Position numbers and translations under genes: made by a program | The notes under the pieces: model-generated | Databases searched by the model: none | Told to the model about the DNA's origin: nothing | What the model saw: the letters and a program-made list of their open reading frames with translations, nothing else | DNA from: Magnetospirillum sp. UT-4 | GTDB lineage: Bacteria > Pseudomonadota > Alphaproteobacteria > Rhodospirillales > Magnetospirillaceae | Reading direction: 5' to 3' | Assembly: GCF_902729435.1 (NCBI RefSeq) | Contig: NZ_LR746523.1 | Location: forward strand, 61,485-96,206 | DNA: 34,722 bases | Part shown: positions 11,604 through 20,083 of the stretch, one piece after another | How the letters are laid out: the number at the start of each line of letters is the position of its first letter | Numbering within the stretch: position 1 is the stretch's first letter

Positions 11604-12876
11604 CGGCGGCTCGTCTCCTGGGCGGCAGCAGCTTGCGCGGGGCGGCCAGCAGCCGCGCCACCGCCCCCGCCTCGCGGCCATAGACGGCACCCAGCAGGCC
11701 GCGCAGGGTGGTGGCGCCGTCCTCGGCGACCCGGTGCAGGCGGCGCATGGTGAACAGCCAGAACGGCGACAGCACCAGCGACAGCACGGTGACCGCCACC
11801 ACCAGCTTGGTCTCGGTGGTGGTGATGAGCTTGGCCGCCTTGCCGATCTCGGCCAGCAGGAACGAGAATTCGCCGATCTGGGCCAAGGCGGCGCCGGCGA
11901 AGAAGGCCGAGGTCCAGTCCTGGCGCAGCAGCCGCAGCGCGGCGACGTTGAGGATGGTCTTGAACAGGGTGACCATCAGCAGCAGCAGCAGCACCTGGCC
12001 CAGATGCTTCCAGATGAAGCGGAAATCCAGCAGCAGCCCGATGGACAGGAAGAACACCATCAGCAGCACCGCCTGCACCGGCTCGGCGCTTTTCAGGATG
12101 GTCTCGCGCTGGGTCGAGTTGCCGATCACCACCCCGGCCAGGAAGGCGCCGTAGGCCGGCGACAGGTCCATCAGGCCCGACAGGGCGGCGGCGCCGAAGC
12201 ACCAGGCCAGCGCCATCAGCGGCCCCAGCTCGGTCGATTTGGCCAGCCGCTCGGTCACCGGCACCTTCAGCTTGCCCTTGACCAGCAGCCAGAACAGGGC
12301 GGCCAGGAAGGCCACCGAGAACACCACCCGGGCGACGTCGATGGGCAGGATGCCCTTCTTCTCGAGGCTGCCCAGGAACAGCATCATGGGCACCACCGCC
12401 ATGTCCTGGGCGATCAGGATGCCGACGATGGTGCGGCCCACCGGCTTGTCCAGGTCGCCAGAGCTCTCCAGCATCTTGATGACCACGGCGGTGGACGAGA
12501 CCGCCACCGCGAAGCCCAGCACCATGGCCAGGCCGAAGCTCCAGCCCAGCAGCTGGCGGAACAGCAGCGCCGCCCCCACCGAGCCGGCGATCTGCAGCAC
12601 GGTGACCACCAGCGCCACCCGCCAGCCCTGGAGGAAGCGCCTGAGATCCAGCTCGATGCCGACCACGAACAGCAGCATCAGCACGCCGAACTCGGCCAGG
12701 GTGGCGATGGCGTCGCGGTTGTTCACCAGGCCGAAGCCGGCCGGTCCCAGCACCACGCCGGCCAGGATGTAGCCGACGATGGCGGGCTGCTTCAGGCGGC
12801 TCATGATCACGCCGCAGACCAGGGCGGCCAGGGCCACCAGGGCGGCGGAGGTGAGTTCGGGGTGGTGCAGGTCCAT
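11593..12876 (-). CDS. CPA2-family monovalent cation/proton antiporter (KefB/YbaL-like)
   Basis: A 427-aa inner-membrane protein with about 12 hydrophobic segments and the Na+/H+ exchanger fold: [22 protein letters not shown] near the start, [19 protein letters not shown], and [17 protein letters not shown]. It lacks the C-terminal TrkA-N (NAD-binding) domain of KefB/KefC, ending in a short basic tail after [15 protein letters not shown]. The ion cannot be assigned from sequence; potassium or sodium efflux in exchange for protons is likely. It is 41 nt downstream of the spermidine-synthase-like gene and overlaps rnhB. Confidence 0.92.
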   Translation of the reverse strand: MDLHHPELTSAALVALAALVCGVIMSRLKQPAIVGYILAGVVLGPAGFGLVNNRDAIATLAEFGVLMLLFVVGIELDLRRFLQGWRVALVVTVLQIAGSVGAALLFRQLLGWSFGLAMVLGFAVAVSSTAVVIKMLESSGDLDKPVGRTIVGILIAQDMAVVPMMLFLGSLEKKGILPIDVARVVFSVAFLAALFWLLVKGKLKVPVTERLAKSTELGPLMALAWCFGAAALSGLMDLSPAYGAFLAGVVIGNSTQRETILKSAEPVQAVLLMVFFLSIGLLLDFRFIWKHLGQVLLLLLMVTLFKTILNVAALRLLRQDWTSAFFAGAALAQIGEFSFLLAEIGKAAKLITTTETKLVVAVTVLSLVLSPFWLFTMRRLHRVAEDGATTLRGLLGAVYGREAGAVARLLAAPRKLLPPRRRAADAS

Positions 12877-12917
12877 GGGCGGGCTTTAGCCGAAAGAGGT
12901 GGCGGGAATGTGGCGGC

Positions 12918-14486
12918 TCACCGCTCGCCCACCTCGGGCGCCAGCAACACGTGCGCCATCAGGCGGTCGACCGGCGAGAAGTCGTCGGTCAGCACCGGCA
13001 CCCCGGCCTCGCCCACCCGGGCGCGCACCTGATCGTCCCGGAGGCGCAGCCAGTGGCGGTCCAGGAAGTCCGACGCCCGCACCAGCGCCACCTCGGTGGG
13101 GCGGTCCGAGGCGACCACCAGATAGGTCACCCGCTCGCCCTGGCTCATCTCGTCGCCGTCCACCCAGACCTCGACGGCGGCGAAGTCGCGCCACAGGGTC
13201 TTGAGCAGGGCGAACAGGAATTTCGGGTCGTGGCGCGCCTCGATGACGTTGATGGCGTAGAAGCCGCCGGGCTTCAGGCGGGCGGCGATCTCGGCGTGGA
13301 ACTCGGCGGTGACCAGATGGGGCGGGATGCCGATGTCGTGGAAGGCGTCGCCGAACACCACGTCGAACTGGGGCTGGCGCGGCAGCGATTGCAGCGCCAC
13401 CCGTGCGTCGCGGTGGTCGACCACCAGGCCGTTGGCCTCGGGCTTCAGCCACAGCCGGTCGCGGGCGATGCGGGTCACCGCCGGGTCGATCTCGGCGACG
13501 TGCAGGTGGGGGCGCCCGAAGCGCTCGGACCAGGCGCGCGGCAGGGTGAAGGCGCCGCCGCCGATGAAGTAGGCCGACAGCGCGTCGCGGCCGAAGCGCC
13601 GCCGCGCCAGCTCGTCGGCGAATTGCAGGTACGAGGAATAGAGCAGCCTGGGCTCGGCGGCGTCGTTCATGCCGTGGCCGAGGTGGTCGAGCACCAGCAC
13701 CGCGCTTTCGCGCCCGCTCTGGGGGCGGAAATCGGCGACCCGCAGGCAGTAGTAATCGCTCTCGACGGTGCAGGGGGTGCGGAACGCCTCGACCGGGCGG
13801 CCGGCCAGGACCAGCAGGCCGGCTCCGGCATTGACCGCCACCGCGACGGCGATCAGCCGGCGGCGGCACCCGACCGCGAACAGCACGGCGAGCAGGCCGT
13901 AGATGGCGGTCACGATCAGGATGGTGCCGGTCGAGCCGATCCACGAGATGAACAGGTAGCCGGCCGACAGGGTGCCGAGGATGCTGCCGGCGGCGCCCAG
14001 GGCGTACATCCGCCCGATCACCCGCCCGGCATGGGGACGGTCGGAATCCACCGCCAGCTTGGTCAGCACCGGCGACACCACCCCGGCGAACAGCGAGGGC
14101 GGCAGGAACAGCAGCGTCGCCAGGGTGACGATGGCCGCCACCGGATGCAGCCCGCCCTCCAGCAGCGGCTTGGCCGCCAGCCGGATCAGCGGCAGCACCG
14201 CCAGGGTCGACAGCGCCGCCAGGGCCAGCACCAGGGCCAGGCGGAAGCGGGCCGAGGCGGGGTCGGCGGCGGCCTCGGCCTGGCGGCCGCCGATCCAGTG
14301 GCCGATGGTCAGCCCGGCCAGCACCACCGAGATGATGGCGGTCCAGGTATAAAGGCTCATGCCCACATAGGGCGCGATCAGGCGGCCGGCGACGATCTCC
14401 ACCACCAGGGCGGCGGCCGAGACCAGGAACAGGGCGGCGCCGTAGCCGGCCTGGAGCATGCGCGAGGGAGGGGCGGGGCTGTCCAT
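12918..14486 (-). CDS. Membrane protein with C-terminal spermidine-synthase-like domain
   Basis: A 522-aa fusion. The first ~215 residues contain about seven or eight hydrophobic segments (ALFLVSAAALVVEIVAGRLIA onward), resembling the transporter-like part of fused MFS/spermidine synthase proteins. The remainder is a Rossmann methyltransferase-like aminopropyltransferase fold: YFIGGGAFTLPRAW, LHVAEIDPAVTRIARD, DVVFGDAFHD, KPGGFYAINVIE. The glycine-rich motif and the acidic residue after beta-2 that bind the nucleoside are present, so it may be enzymatically active, but the substrate is unknown and polyamine synthesis is not proven for this family. No Shine-Dalgarno is evident at the chosen ATG. 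First gene of the unit with the antiporter and rnhB. Confidence 0.85.
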   Translation of the reverse strand: MDSPAPPSRMLQAGYGAALFLVSAAALVVEIVAGRLIAPYVGMSLYTWTAIISVVLAGLTIGHWIGGRQAEAAADPASARFRLALVLALAALSTLAVLPLIRLAAKPLLEGGLHPVAAIVTLATLLFLPPSLFAGVVSPVLTKLAVDSDRPHAGRVIGRMYALGAAGSILGTLSAGYLFISWIGSTGTILIVTAIYGLLAVLFAVGCRRRLIAVAVAVNAGAGLLVLAGRPVEAFRTPCTVESDYYCLRVADFRPQSGRESAVLVLDHLGHGMNDAAEPRLLYSSYLQFADELARRRFGRDALSAYFIGGGAFTLPRAWSERFGRPHLHVAEIDPAVTRIARDRLWLKPEANGLVVDHRDARVALQSLPRQPQFDVVFGDAFHDIGIPPHLVTAEFHAEIAARLKPGGFYAINVIEARHDPKFLFALLKTLWRDFAAVEVWVDGDEMSQGERVTYLVVASDRPTEVALVRASDFLDRHWLRLRDDQVRARVGEAGVPVLTDDFSPVDRLMAHVLLAPEVGER

Positions 14487-14546
14487 GGGGCAAAAAAGCA
14501 GAAGCAGGGTGAACCGGAAGATTATATCATCGCGGCATCATACACG

Positions 14547-15005
14547 ATGGGTGCTGCCATGCGCGTGCTGTTTGCCGTTCTCGCCATCGCCCTTGCCGCC
14601 GCGCTTCCCGCCCGGGCCGGCGATACCAGGATCGCCGATCCCAAGCCCGGCTGGGACAATCCCAGGAAGGTGATGCTGCAGCTCACCTCGGACGAGCCCC
14701 GGCACGTCAACAACGTGCTCTACAACGCGGTCAACGTGCTCGACTTCTACGGCCAGGACAACGCCAAGGTGGCGATCATCGCCTATGCCGCCGGCGTGCG
14801 GGCGCTGCTGAAGGAGTCCTCGCCGGTGGCCGAGCGGGTGGCCTCGCTGAAGGATTACGAGGTCGAATTCGTCGCCTGCGGCAACACCCTGAAGACCATC
14901 GGCAAGACCGAGAAGGACCTGCTGCCCGGCGTCACCGTGGTCACCGCCGGCATTCCGGAAATCATCGAACGCAAGATGACGGGGTGGCACTATATCACCC
15001 CATAA
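14547..15005 (+). CDS. Exported DsrE/DsrF-like protein
   Basis: A 152-aa protein with a signal peptide (MRVLFAVLAIALAAALPARAG), so it is periplasmic, unlike the cytoplasmic sulfur-relay DsrE. The mature part matches the DsrE-like fold: KVMLQLTSDEPRHVNNVLYNAVNVLDFYG, KVAIIAYAAGVRALL, and a single cysteine in VEFVACGNTLKTIG, where family members carry the sulfur-binding residue. Start at 14547 or 14559 (MRVLF, 148 aa); neither has a good ribosome site. The gene is 21 nt before the thioredoxin-like gene and probably forms a two-gene operon. Role in periplasmic sulfur compound metabolism is an inference. Confidence 0.8.
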   Translation: MGAAMRVLFAVLAIALAAALPARAGDTRIADPKPGWDNPRKVMLQLTSDEPRHVNNVLYNAVNVLDFYGQDNAKVAIIAYAAGVRALLKESSPVAERVASLKDYEVEFVACGNTLKTIGKTEKDLLPGVTVVTAGIPEIIERKMTGWHYITP

Positions 15006-15026
15006 GAAATCACAGGGAGGATGGTC

Positions 15027-15608
15027 ATGAAGCGATTCGTTCTGGCCCTCGCCGCGCTGCTGCTGGCGGCGCTGCCGGCCGCCGCGGCCGAGAAGTACCA
15101 GGCCAAGCTGGGCGATGACGGGCTGCACAAGCAGCCGTGGTTCGTCAACAGCTTCCTCGACCTCAAGGAGGACCTGGCCGACGCCACCAAGGCCAAGAAG
15201 CGCCTCGCCATCATCTGGGAGCAGAAGGGCTGCCCCTATTGCCGCGACGTCCACACCGTCAACCTGGCCGACGACAAGATCCGCGCCTACGTGAAGGACC
15301 ATTTCGCGGTCATTCAGCTCAATCTGTGGGGCGACCGCGAGGTCACCGACTTCGACGGGCAGGTGATGTCCGAGAAGGAGCTGGCGCGCAAGTACCGGGT
15401 CAACTTCACCCCCACCGTCCAGTTCTTCCCCGAGACCCTGGCCGAGATCAAGGGCAAGAAGGGCGAGGAGGCCGAGGTGGCGCGCATGCCCGGCTATTTC
15501 CGCAACTTCCACTTCCTCGCCATGTTCGAGTACGTGTGGGAGAAGCGCTACGCCAAGGGCCAGGAATTCCAGCGCTACATCCTGGAGAAGTCGGCGGCGG
15601 CGCAGTAG
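15027..15608 (+). CDS. Exported thioredoxin-like protein (SoxW-like)
   Basis: A 193-aa periplasmic thioredoxin-fold protein with a signal peptide (MKRFVLALAALLLAALPAAAA) and the redox motif CPYC in WEQKGCPYCRDVH, plus the cis-proline in VNFTPTVQFFP. The CPYC motif and the overall arrangement match SoxW-like thioredoxins that keep sulfur-oxidation proteins reduced. ATG 15027 is preferred over 15021 because GGGAGG then has a 6-nt spacer. It follows the DsrE-like gene, and the pair suggests handling of protein-bound or low-molecular-weight sulfur in the periplasm. No sox or dsr genes are in the window. Confidence 0.88.
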   Translation: MKRFVLALAALLLAALPAAAAEKYQAKLGDDGLHKQPWFVNSFLDLKEDLADATKAKKRLAIIWEQKGCPYCRDVHTVNLADDKIRAYVKDHFAVIQLNLWGDREVTDFDGQVMSEKELARKYRVNFTPTVQFFPETLAEIKGKKGEEAEVARMPGYFRNFHFLAMFEYVWEKRYAKGQEFQRYILEKSAAAQ

Positions 15609-15647
15609 CGGGGGAGCGAACGTCCCCATAGGCGCTTATATAACGCT

Positions 15648-15780
15648 CCCTCCCCCGGCTTGCCGGGGGAGGGTCGGGGTGGGGGCCGACGGCGCAGCCG
15701 GCGGATGCATCCCTCGTCGCTGCGCTCCTCCGGCCCCCCTCCCGACCTCCCCCCGCGCTGCGCACGAGGGGAGGGGGCTT
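15648..15780. repeat. GC-rich palindromic intergenic element (family D) at a convergent junction
   Basis: Begins with a perfect 12-bp inverted repeat (CCCTCCCCCGGC 15648-15659 and 15662-15673) and contains further inverted CCCTCCCGACCTCCCC-type stretches up to about 15780. It lies between the stops of the thioredoxin-like gene (+) and the chelatase gene (-) and can act as a terminator for either. A related, longer block is at 21140-21360. Confidence 0.65.
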
Positions 15781-15799
15781 CGGTTGGCGCCGATGGGGG

Positions 15800-16570
15800 T
15801 CACCCCGCCAGCGCGCCGGTCACCATGCCGGCGACGATCTCCACCAGTTCGGGCTCGGCGCCCAGGCCGGCGGACAGGACCACCCGGCGGCCATCGACGG
15901 TGACCGGGCCGGTCTGGCCGGCGGTCAGGCCGAACAGCGGCGGGATGTCCTGGCTGGCGTGCATGCCCTGGGCCACCAGCAGCGGCAGCACCACCACGGC
16001 GCCGGGGGCGACCAGGTCGCGCCAGCCGGTGGCCAGCGGCTCCTGCTCGAGGAAGGCCAGCGCCACCTCGGCGAAATGGTTCATGGCGGCGATGGCTTCG
16101 GCGATGGCGCGCGGGGTGGCGCCCGAGCCGCCCGGCCGCGACGAGCCGTGGGCGATCAGCAGCAGGCGGGTGGCGGCCGGGTCCATGCCGGCCGCCGTCG
16201 CGGTGCCCGAGGCGCGGCAGGCCATCACCCCGGGGATGCGGGGATGGCCGCCGGCCGCGGCGGTGTAACGGATGAGGCGCCCCGGCCGGCGGGTGACGGC
16301 GCCGTCCAGCCCCATGGCCCGGGGGATCAGGGTGTCGGTGTAATAGCCCTGGCCGGCGAAGACCGGCACCACCACCACCTCGGCGGCCTCCAGGCCGTCC
16401 AAAGCGTGCTCCAGCCCCGGCTCCTGCTTCATGAAGGCGGCGCGCACCTCGGTCCACGGGCCGCGCGCCCGCAGCGCCTCGGCCAAGGCGAGGACGGGGG
16501 CGGCACTGTCGGGATGGCGGGCCGAGCCGTGCCCGACCAGGACGATCGCGGCCTGCCGCCCGGCCGCCAT
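15800..16570 (-). CDS. cbiX: Sirohydrochlorin chelatase, CbiX-type two-domain
   Basis: A 256-aa protein made of two tandem CbiX domains, inserting cobalt (cobalamin) or iron (siroheme) into sirohydrochlorin. Domain 1 opens with LVGHGSARHPDS and domain 2 with LIAHGSSRPGG, carrying the first metal-site histidine of each. The second-histidine region is intact only in domain 2 (GMHASQDIP); in domain 1 it reads GYYTDTLIP, so the active site is probably formed mainly by one half. The ATG shares one base with the stop of the upstream methyltransferase (TGATG), giving tight coupling, and both act in consecutive steps of the same pathway. Metal specificity cannot be told from the sequence. Confidence 0.88.
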   Translation of the reverse strand: MAAGRQAAIVLVGHGSARHPDSAAPVLALAEALRARGPWTEVRAAFMKQEPGLEHALDGLEAAEVVVVPVFAGQGYYTDTLIPRAMGLDGAVTRRPGRLIRYTAAAGGHPRIPGVMACRASGTATAAGMDPAATRLLLIAHGSSRPGGSGATPRAIAEAIAAMNHFAEVALAFLEQEPLATGWRDLVAPGAVVVLPLLVAQGMHASQDIPPLFGLTAGQTGPVTVDGRRVVLSAGLGAEPELVEIVAGMVTGALAG

Positions 16571-17349
16571 CAGAGCGCGGCCTCGGCGGCGGCGCCGTCG
16601 TGCTCGTGGCAGAACCAGTCGAGCTGGCCGGCCAGCGACACCACCTTGCCGACGATGATCAGGGTCGGCGCCTTCAGCTCCACCGCCGCCGCCAGCTCGG
16701 GCAGGGTGGCCAGGGTGCCCAGCACCCGGCGCTGGCGCGGGGTGGTGCCGTTCTCCACCGCCGCCGCCGGCATGTCGGCGGGCAGCCCGGCTCCCATCAG
16801 CTCGGCGGCGATGTGCGACAGGTTGGTCAGCCCCATGTAGATGACCAGGGTGCATTCCGGGTCGGCCAGCCTGGCCCAGTCGTAGTCCAGCGTCTTGCCG
16901 TCGCGGAAATGGCCGGGCAGCAGCCGCACCCCCTGCGACAGGCCGCGATGGGTGAGCGGGATGCCGGCATAGGTGGCGCAGCCCGAGGCCGAGCTGATGC
17001 CGGGCACCACCTCGAAGGCGATGCCGGCGCGGGCCAGCACCTCGGCCTCCTCCGAGCCGCGGCCGAAGACGAAGGGGTCGCCGCCCTTGAGGCGGACCAC
17101 ATTGCGGCCCGAGCGGCCCAGGCCGACCAGCAGCTCGTTGATCTCGTCCTGGACCAGGTGATGGTGGGCCAGCTGCTTGCCGGCATAGATGCGGGTGGTG
17201 CCGGGCGGCACCAGGGCCAGGATCTCGGGACTGACCAGGCGGTCGAACACCACCACCTCGGCATTGGCGATCAGTCGCGCCGCCTTGACCGTCAGCAGGT
17301 CGGGATCGCCCGGCCCCGCCCCCACCAGATACACCTTGCCCTGCGGCAT
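16570..17349 (-). CDS. cobA: Uroporphyrinogen-III C-methyltransferase (SUMT)
   Basis: A 259-aa SAM-dependent enzyme that methylates uroporphyrinogen III at C2 and C7 to precorrin-2, the branch point to siroheme and cobalamin. Motifs: VYLVGAGPGDPDLLTVKA at the N-terminus, VVRLKGGDPFVFGRGSEE, VVPGISSASG and the TLIIVGKVV end segment. It lacks the CysG dehydrogenase/chelatase part, which fits with a separate chelatase encoded immediately downstream. The start at 17349 has AAGGAG upstream. It is divergent from the potassium channel gene. Confidence 0.95.
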   Translation of the reverse strand: MPQGKVYLVGAGPGDPDLLTVKAARLIANAEVVVFDRLVSPEILALVPPGTTRIYAGKQLAHHHLVQDEINELLVGLGRSGRNVVRLKGGDPFVFGRGSEEAEVLARAGIAFEVVPGISSASGCATYAGIPLTHRGLSQGVRLLPGHFRDGKTLDYDWARLADPECTLVIYMGLTNLSHIAAELMGAGLPADMPAAAVENGTTPRQRRVLGTLATLPELAAAVELKAPTLIIVGKVVSLAGQLDWFCHEHDGAAAEAAL

Positions 17350-17533
17350 CCTCGTGTCTCCTTGCTCCCCGCGGCGGCGCCGTCTGGCGGGCGCCTGCCG
17401 TATCACGGCCGCCTAATATATGGAAGTTGGCGACGGTGATACCAGAGGATTTGCCGTGCCGCCGCGACGCCCCCCTTTCCTTGGGCGCGGCCGGGCGCTA
17501 CCTTCGCGCCATCCTTGCCATCCGGGGCCCGTC

Positions 17534-18529
17534 GTGACCGCTGCCCAGCCGCAGACCTCGCACCGCCACAGCCACCGCCGCCGGCTTTCGGCGCGCCGGT
17601 TCGTGCACCACGCCCTCGGCGGCGAGGGCCACGAGGATGCCCTGGTGCGGGCCATCAACTGGTTCCTGATCGCCATGATCGTGCTCAACGTCGTGGCGGT
17701 GGTGCTGGAATCCATCGAGGAGCTGTCCATCGCCCACGGGCCGGCCTTCCATGCCTTCGACCTGTTCTCGGTGGCGGTGTTCTCGGTCGAGTACCTGCTT
17801 CGCCTGTGGACGGCGGTGGAACTGCCGGACCGGCGCTACCACCACCCGGTGCTGGGGCGGCTGCGCTGGATGATCTCGCCCATGGCGATCATCGACCTGC
17901 TGGCGGTGCTGCCGTTCTATCTCGGCATGTTCGTCGAGATGGATCTGCGCGCCATCCGCGTCCTCAGGGTGCTGCGGGTGTTCAAGCTGGGCCGCTATTC
18001 CATGGCCATGGGGGTGATGGCGGCGGTGGTGCGCCAGGAATCGCGGGCCATCGGGGCCGTGCTGTTCGTGATGCTGGTGGTGCTGGTCTTCACCTCCAGC
18101 CTGATGTACCTGTTCGAGCACCGCGCCCAGCCGCACGTCTTCAAGGACATCCCCACCGCCATGTGGTGGTCTGTGGTGACGCTGACCACGCTGGGTTATG
18201 GCGACATGGTGCCGGCGACGCCGCTCGGGCGGGTGCTGGGCGGCATCACCGCGGTGCTGGGGGTGGGAATGATCGCCCTGCCCGCCGGTGTGCTGGCCTC
18301 GGGCTTTTCCGAGCAGATGCGGGTGCGGCGCCAGGAATACCGGGAGGCGGTGGAACGCGCCCTCGAGGACGGCTCCATCAGCCGCAGCGAACGCCGCCAG
18401 CTCGACGACGTGCGCCTGTCCCTGGGCCTGTCGGACGAGGATGCCGCCGCCATCCTGGAACGGGCCGCCAGGCGCCCCCACGCCTGCCCCCATTGCGGCG
18501 AGGCCATCGATCAGGACGCACCCCCCTAG
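17534..18529 (+). CDS. Voltage-gated-type six-TM potassium channel with C-terminal CxxC tail
   Basis: An inner-membrane Kv-like channel of about 331 aa. Six hydrophobic segments are visible; S4 carries spaced arginines (DLRAIRVLRVLRVFKLGR) as a voltage sensor, and the pore has the selectivity filter TLGYGD, with Leu where TVGYGD is usual, followed by S6 (VLGVGMIALPAGVLASGF). The cytoplasmic tail has a charged helical hairpin (ALEDGSISRSERRQLDDVRLSLGLSDEDA), then ACPHCG near the end, half of a zinc-ribbon. The start is uncertain: GTG 17534 gives a His/Arg-rich N-terminus; the frame is open to ATG 17420 (369 aa) but the extra residues look non-coding. Confidence 0.88.
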   Translation: MTAAQPQTSHRHSHRRRLSARRFVHHALGGEGHEDALVRAINWFLIAMIVLNVVAVVLESIEELSIAHGPAFHAFDLFSVAVFSVEYLLRLWTAVELPDRRYHHPVLGRLRWMISPMAIIDLLAVLPFYLGMFVEMDLRAIRVLRVLRVFKLGRYSMAMGVMAAVVRQESRAIGAVLFVMLVVLVFTSSLMYLFEHRAQPHVFKDIPTAMWWSVVTLTTLGYGDMVPATPLGRVLGGITAVLGVGMIALPAGVLASGFSEQMRVRRQEYREAVERALEDGSISRSERRQLDDVRLSLGLSDEDAAAILERAARRPHACPHCGEAIDQDAPP

Positions 18530-18550
18530 GCCATTCCGCATCCGTAGCCT

Positions 18551-18591
18551 CATCCTGAGGAGCCCCCCCCTGGGGGGCGTCTCGAAGGATG
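18551..18591. repeat. Imperfect palindrome at a convergent junction (family E)
   Basis: CATCCT...CCCCCC and GGGGGG...AGGATG arms pair around a short CCT-type loop, with CATCCTGAGGAG opposite CTCGAAGGATG. It lies 21 nt after the channel stop and 28 nt before the Mur ligase stop on the opposite strand. Similar CATCCTTCGAGACGC palindromes are common in alphaproteobacterial genomes, from memory. It can serve as a terminator for both genes. Confidence 0.65.
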
Positions 18592-18618
18592 CGGCCCGAA
18601 TGAGACCTGTCTTGGCGC

Positions 18619-20028
18619 CTATGACCCGCAATCCCCCAGCCGCGCCAGCAAATCCTCGGCGAAGGTGGACAGGGTGTCGTCGCGCGCCCCCATGACCACC
18701 ACGCGGTCGCCCGGGCGGGCGAGCGCGAGCAGGCGCTGCCCGCAGGCGGCGCGGTCGGGCAGGTGCTCGGCCCGGCGGCCGGCGGCGGCGATGGCCGAGA
18801 CGATGTCGGCGCTGCCGACGCTGCGATCCACCGTGCCGCCGAAATAGACCGGGTCGGGCATCACCAGCACGTCCTCGGCCGCCATGCGCCCGGCCAGGCA
18901 CGCCACGAAGCCGTCCCGCATCAGCTTCAGCGGTCCGAAGCCGTGCGGCTGGAACAGCAGCAGCAGGCGGCCGGGGAATTCGTGCAGGGTGTCCAGGGTG
19001 GCGGCGATCTTGTCCGGGTTGTGGGCGAAGTCGTCGATCACCGTGACGCCGGCGGCGCTGCCCACCGTCTCCAGCCGGCGGCGGATGCCGGTGAACCCGG
19101 CCAGGGCGGCGGCCGCCTCGGCCAGCCCGATCCCGGCCGCCCGCGCCGCCGCCAGCGCCGCCAGGGCGTTGGCGACGTTGTGCCGCCCGGGCACCTGCAG
19201 GCGCACCGGCACCACGGCGCCGCCCGTGTCGCGCACGGTGAAGGCGATGCCGTCGCGGGCCGGGACCAGGTCGGCGCCCAGCAGGTCGGCGGCCGGGTCG
19301 GCCAGCGACCAGGTCAGGCGCCGCTCGGCGGGCAGCCGGGCGGCCAGCAGGGCGGTCTCGGCATCGTCCAGGTTGACCACCGCCAGCCGCGCCCTGCCGA
19401 GGAAGTCGCCGAACAGCCGGCGCAGCTCCTCCAGCGACTTGTGGTCGAGGGCGACGTTGTTCAGCACCGCCACGTTGGGGCGGTAATGGGCGATGGAGCC
19501 GTCGCTCTCGTCGACCTCGGCGACGAAGGCGCCGCCGCCGCCCACCAGGGCGCTGGCGAAGGGGAAATCGGCCGAGACGAAGTTGTTCATCACCGCGCCG
19601 TTCATCACCGTCGGATCGGCGCCGGCCCGGTGCAGGATCCAGCCGATCATGCCGGTGGTGGTCGATTTGCCGCTGGTGCCGGCGATGCCGATGCCGGCGG
19701 GCGCCGCGTTGAACAGGCGGGCCAGCAGCTCGGCCCGGGTCGTCATGGCGGCCCCCAGGGCGCGGGCGGCCTGGACGTCGGGCACGGTGTCCTCGACCGC
19801 CGCCGAGGTCACCAGCACGGTGCCGGCCCCGGTGACGCCGCTGCCGTCCTGGGGAAACAGGGCGATGCCGCGCCGGCGCAGGAAATCGAACTTGGCCGCG
19901 GTACGGCCCTGATCGAGGGACCGGTCCGAGCCGGCCACCCGGTGGCCGCGCTGCTGCACGATCAGCGCCAGCGGCAGCATGCCGCTGCCGCCGATGCCGC
20001 AGAAGAAATAGAGGCTGTCTGGCTCCAT
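18619..20028 (-). CDS. Mur ligase family protein (MurC/Mpl-like)
   Basis: A 469-aa cytoplasmic ATP-dependent ligase with the three Mur domains: an N-terminal UDP-sugar-binding Rossmann motif ([16 protein letters not shown]), the central ATP-binding loop [12 protein letters not shown] and metal/substrate residues ([15 protein letters not shown]), and a C-terminal domain starting near GRHNVANAL with FAHNP. The N-terminal motif is closer to MurC/Mpl than to MurD, MurE or MurF. Being next to and divergent from an L,D-carboxypeptidase, it is a good candidate for Mpl-like reattachment of recycled tripeptide to UDP-MurNAc; the alternatives are MurC itself or a different amide ligase. No ribosome site is obvious at the ATG. 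Confidence 0.82.
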   Translation of the reverse strand: MEPDSLYFFCGIGGSGMLPLALIVQQRGHRVAGSDRSLDQGRTAAKFDFLRRRGIALFPQDGSGVTGAGTVLVTSAAVEDTVPDVQAARALGAAMTTRAELLARLFNAAPAGIGIAGTSGKSTTTGMIGWILHRAGADPTVMNGAVMNNFVSADFPFASALVGGGGAFVAEVDESDGSIAHYRPNVAVLNNVALDHKSLEELRRLFGDFLGRARLAVVNLDDAETALLAARLPAERRLTWSLADPAADLLGADLVPARDGIAFTVRDTGGAVVPVRLQVPGRHNVANALAALAAARAAGIGLAEAAAALAGFTGIRRRLETVGSAAGVTVIDDFAHNPDKIAATLDTLHEFPGRLLLLFQPHGFGPLKLMRDGFVACLAGRMAAEDVLVMPDPVYFGGTVDRSVGSADIVSAIAAAGRRAEHLPDRAACGQRLLALARPGDRVVVMGARDDTLSTFAEDLLARLGDCGS

Positions 20029-20083
20029 CGGCCGAGGCTACAATCCGGGGTCGGGGCCATGCAAGCCACAACAGGGAGGATCG

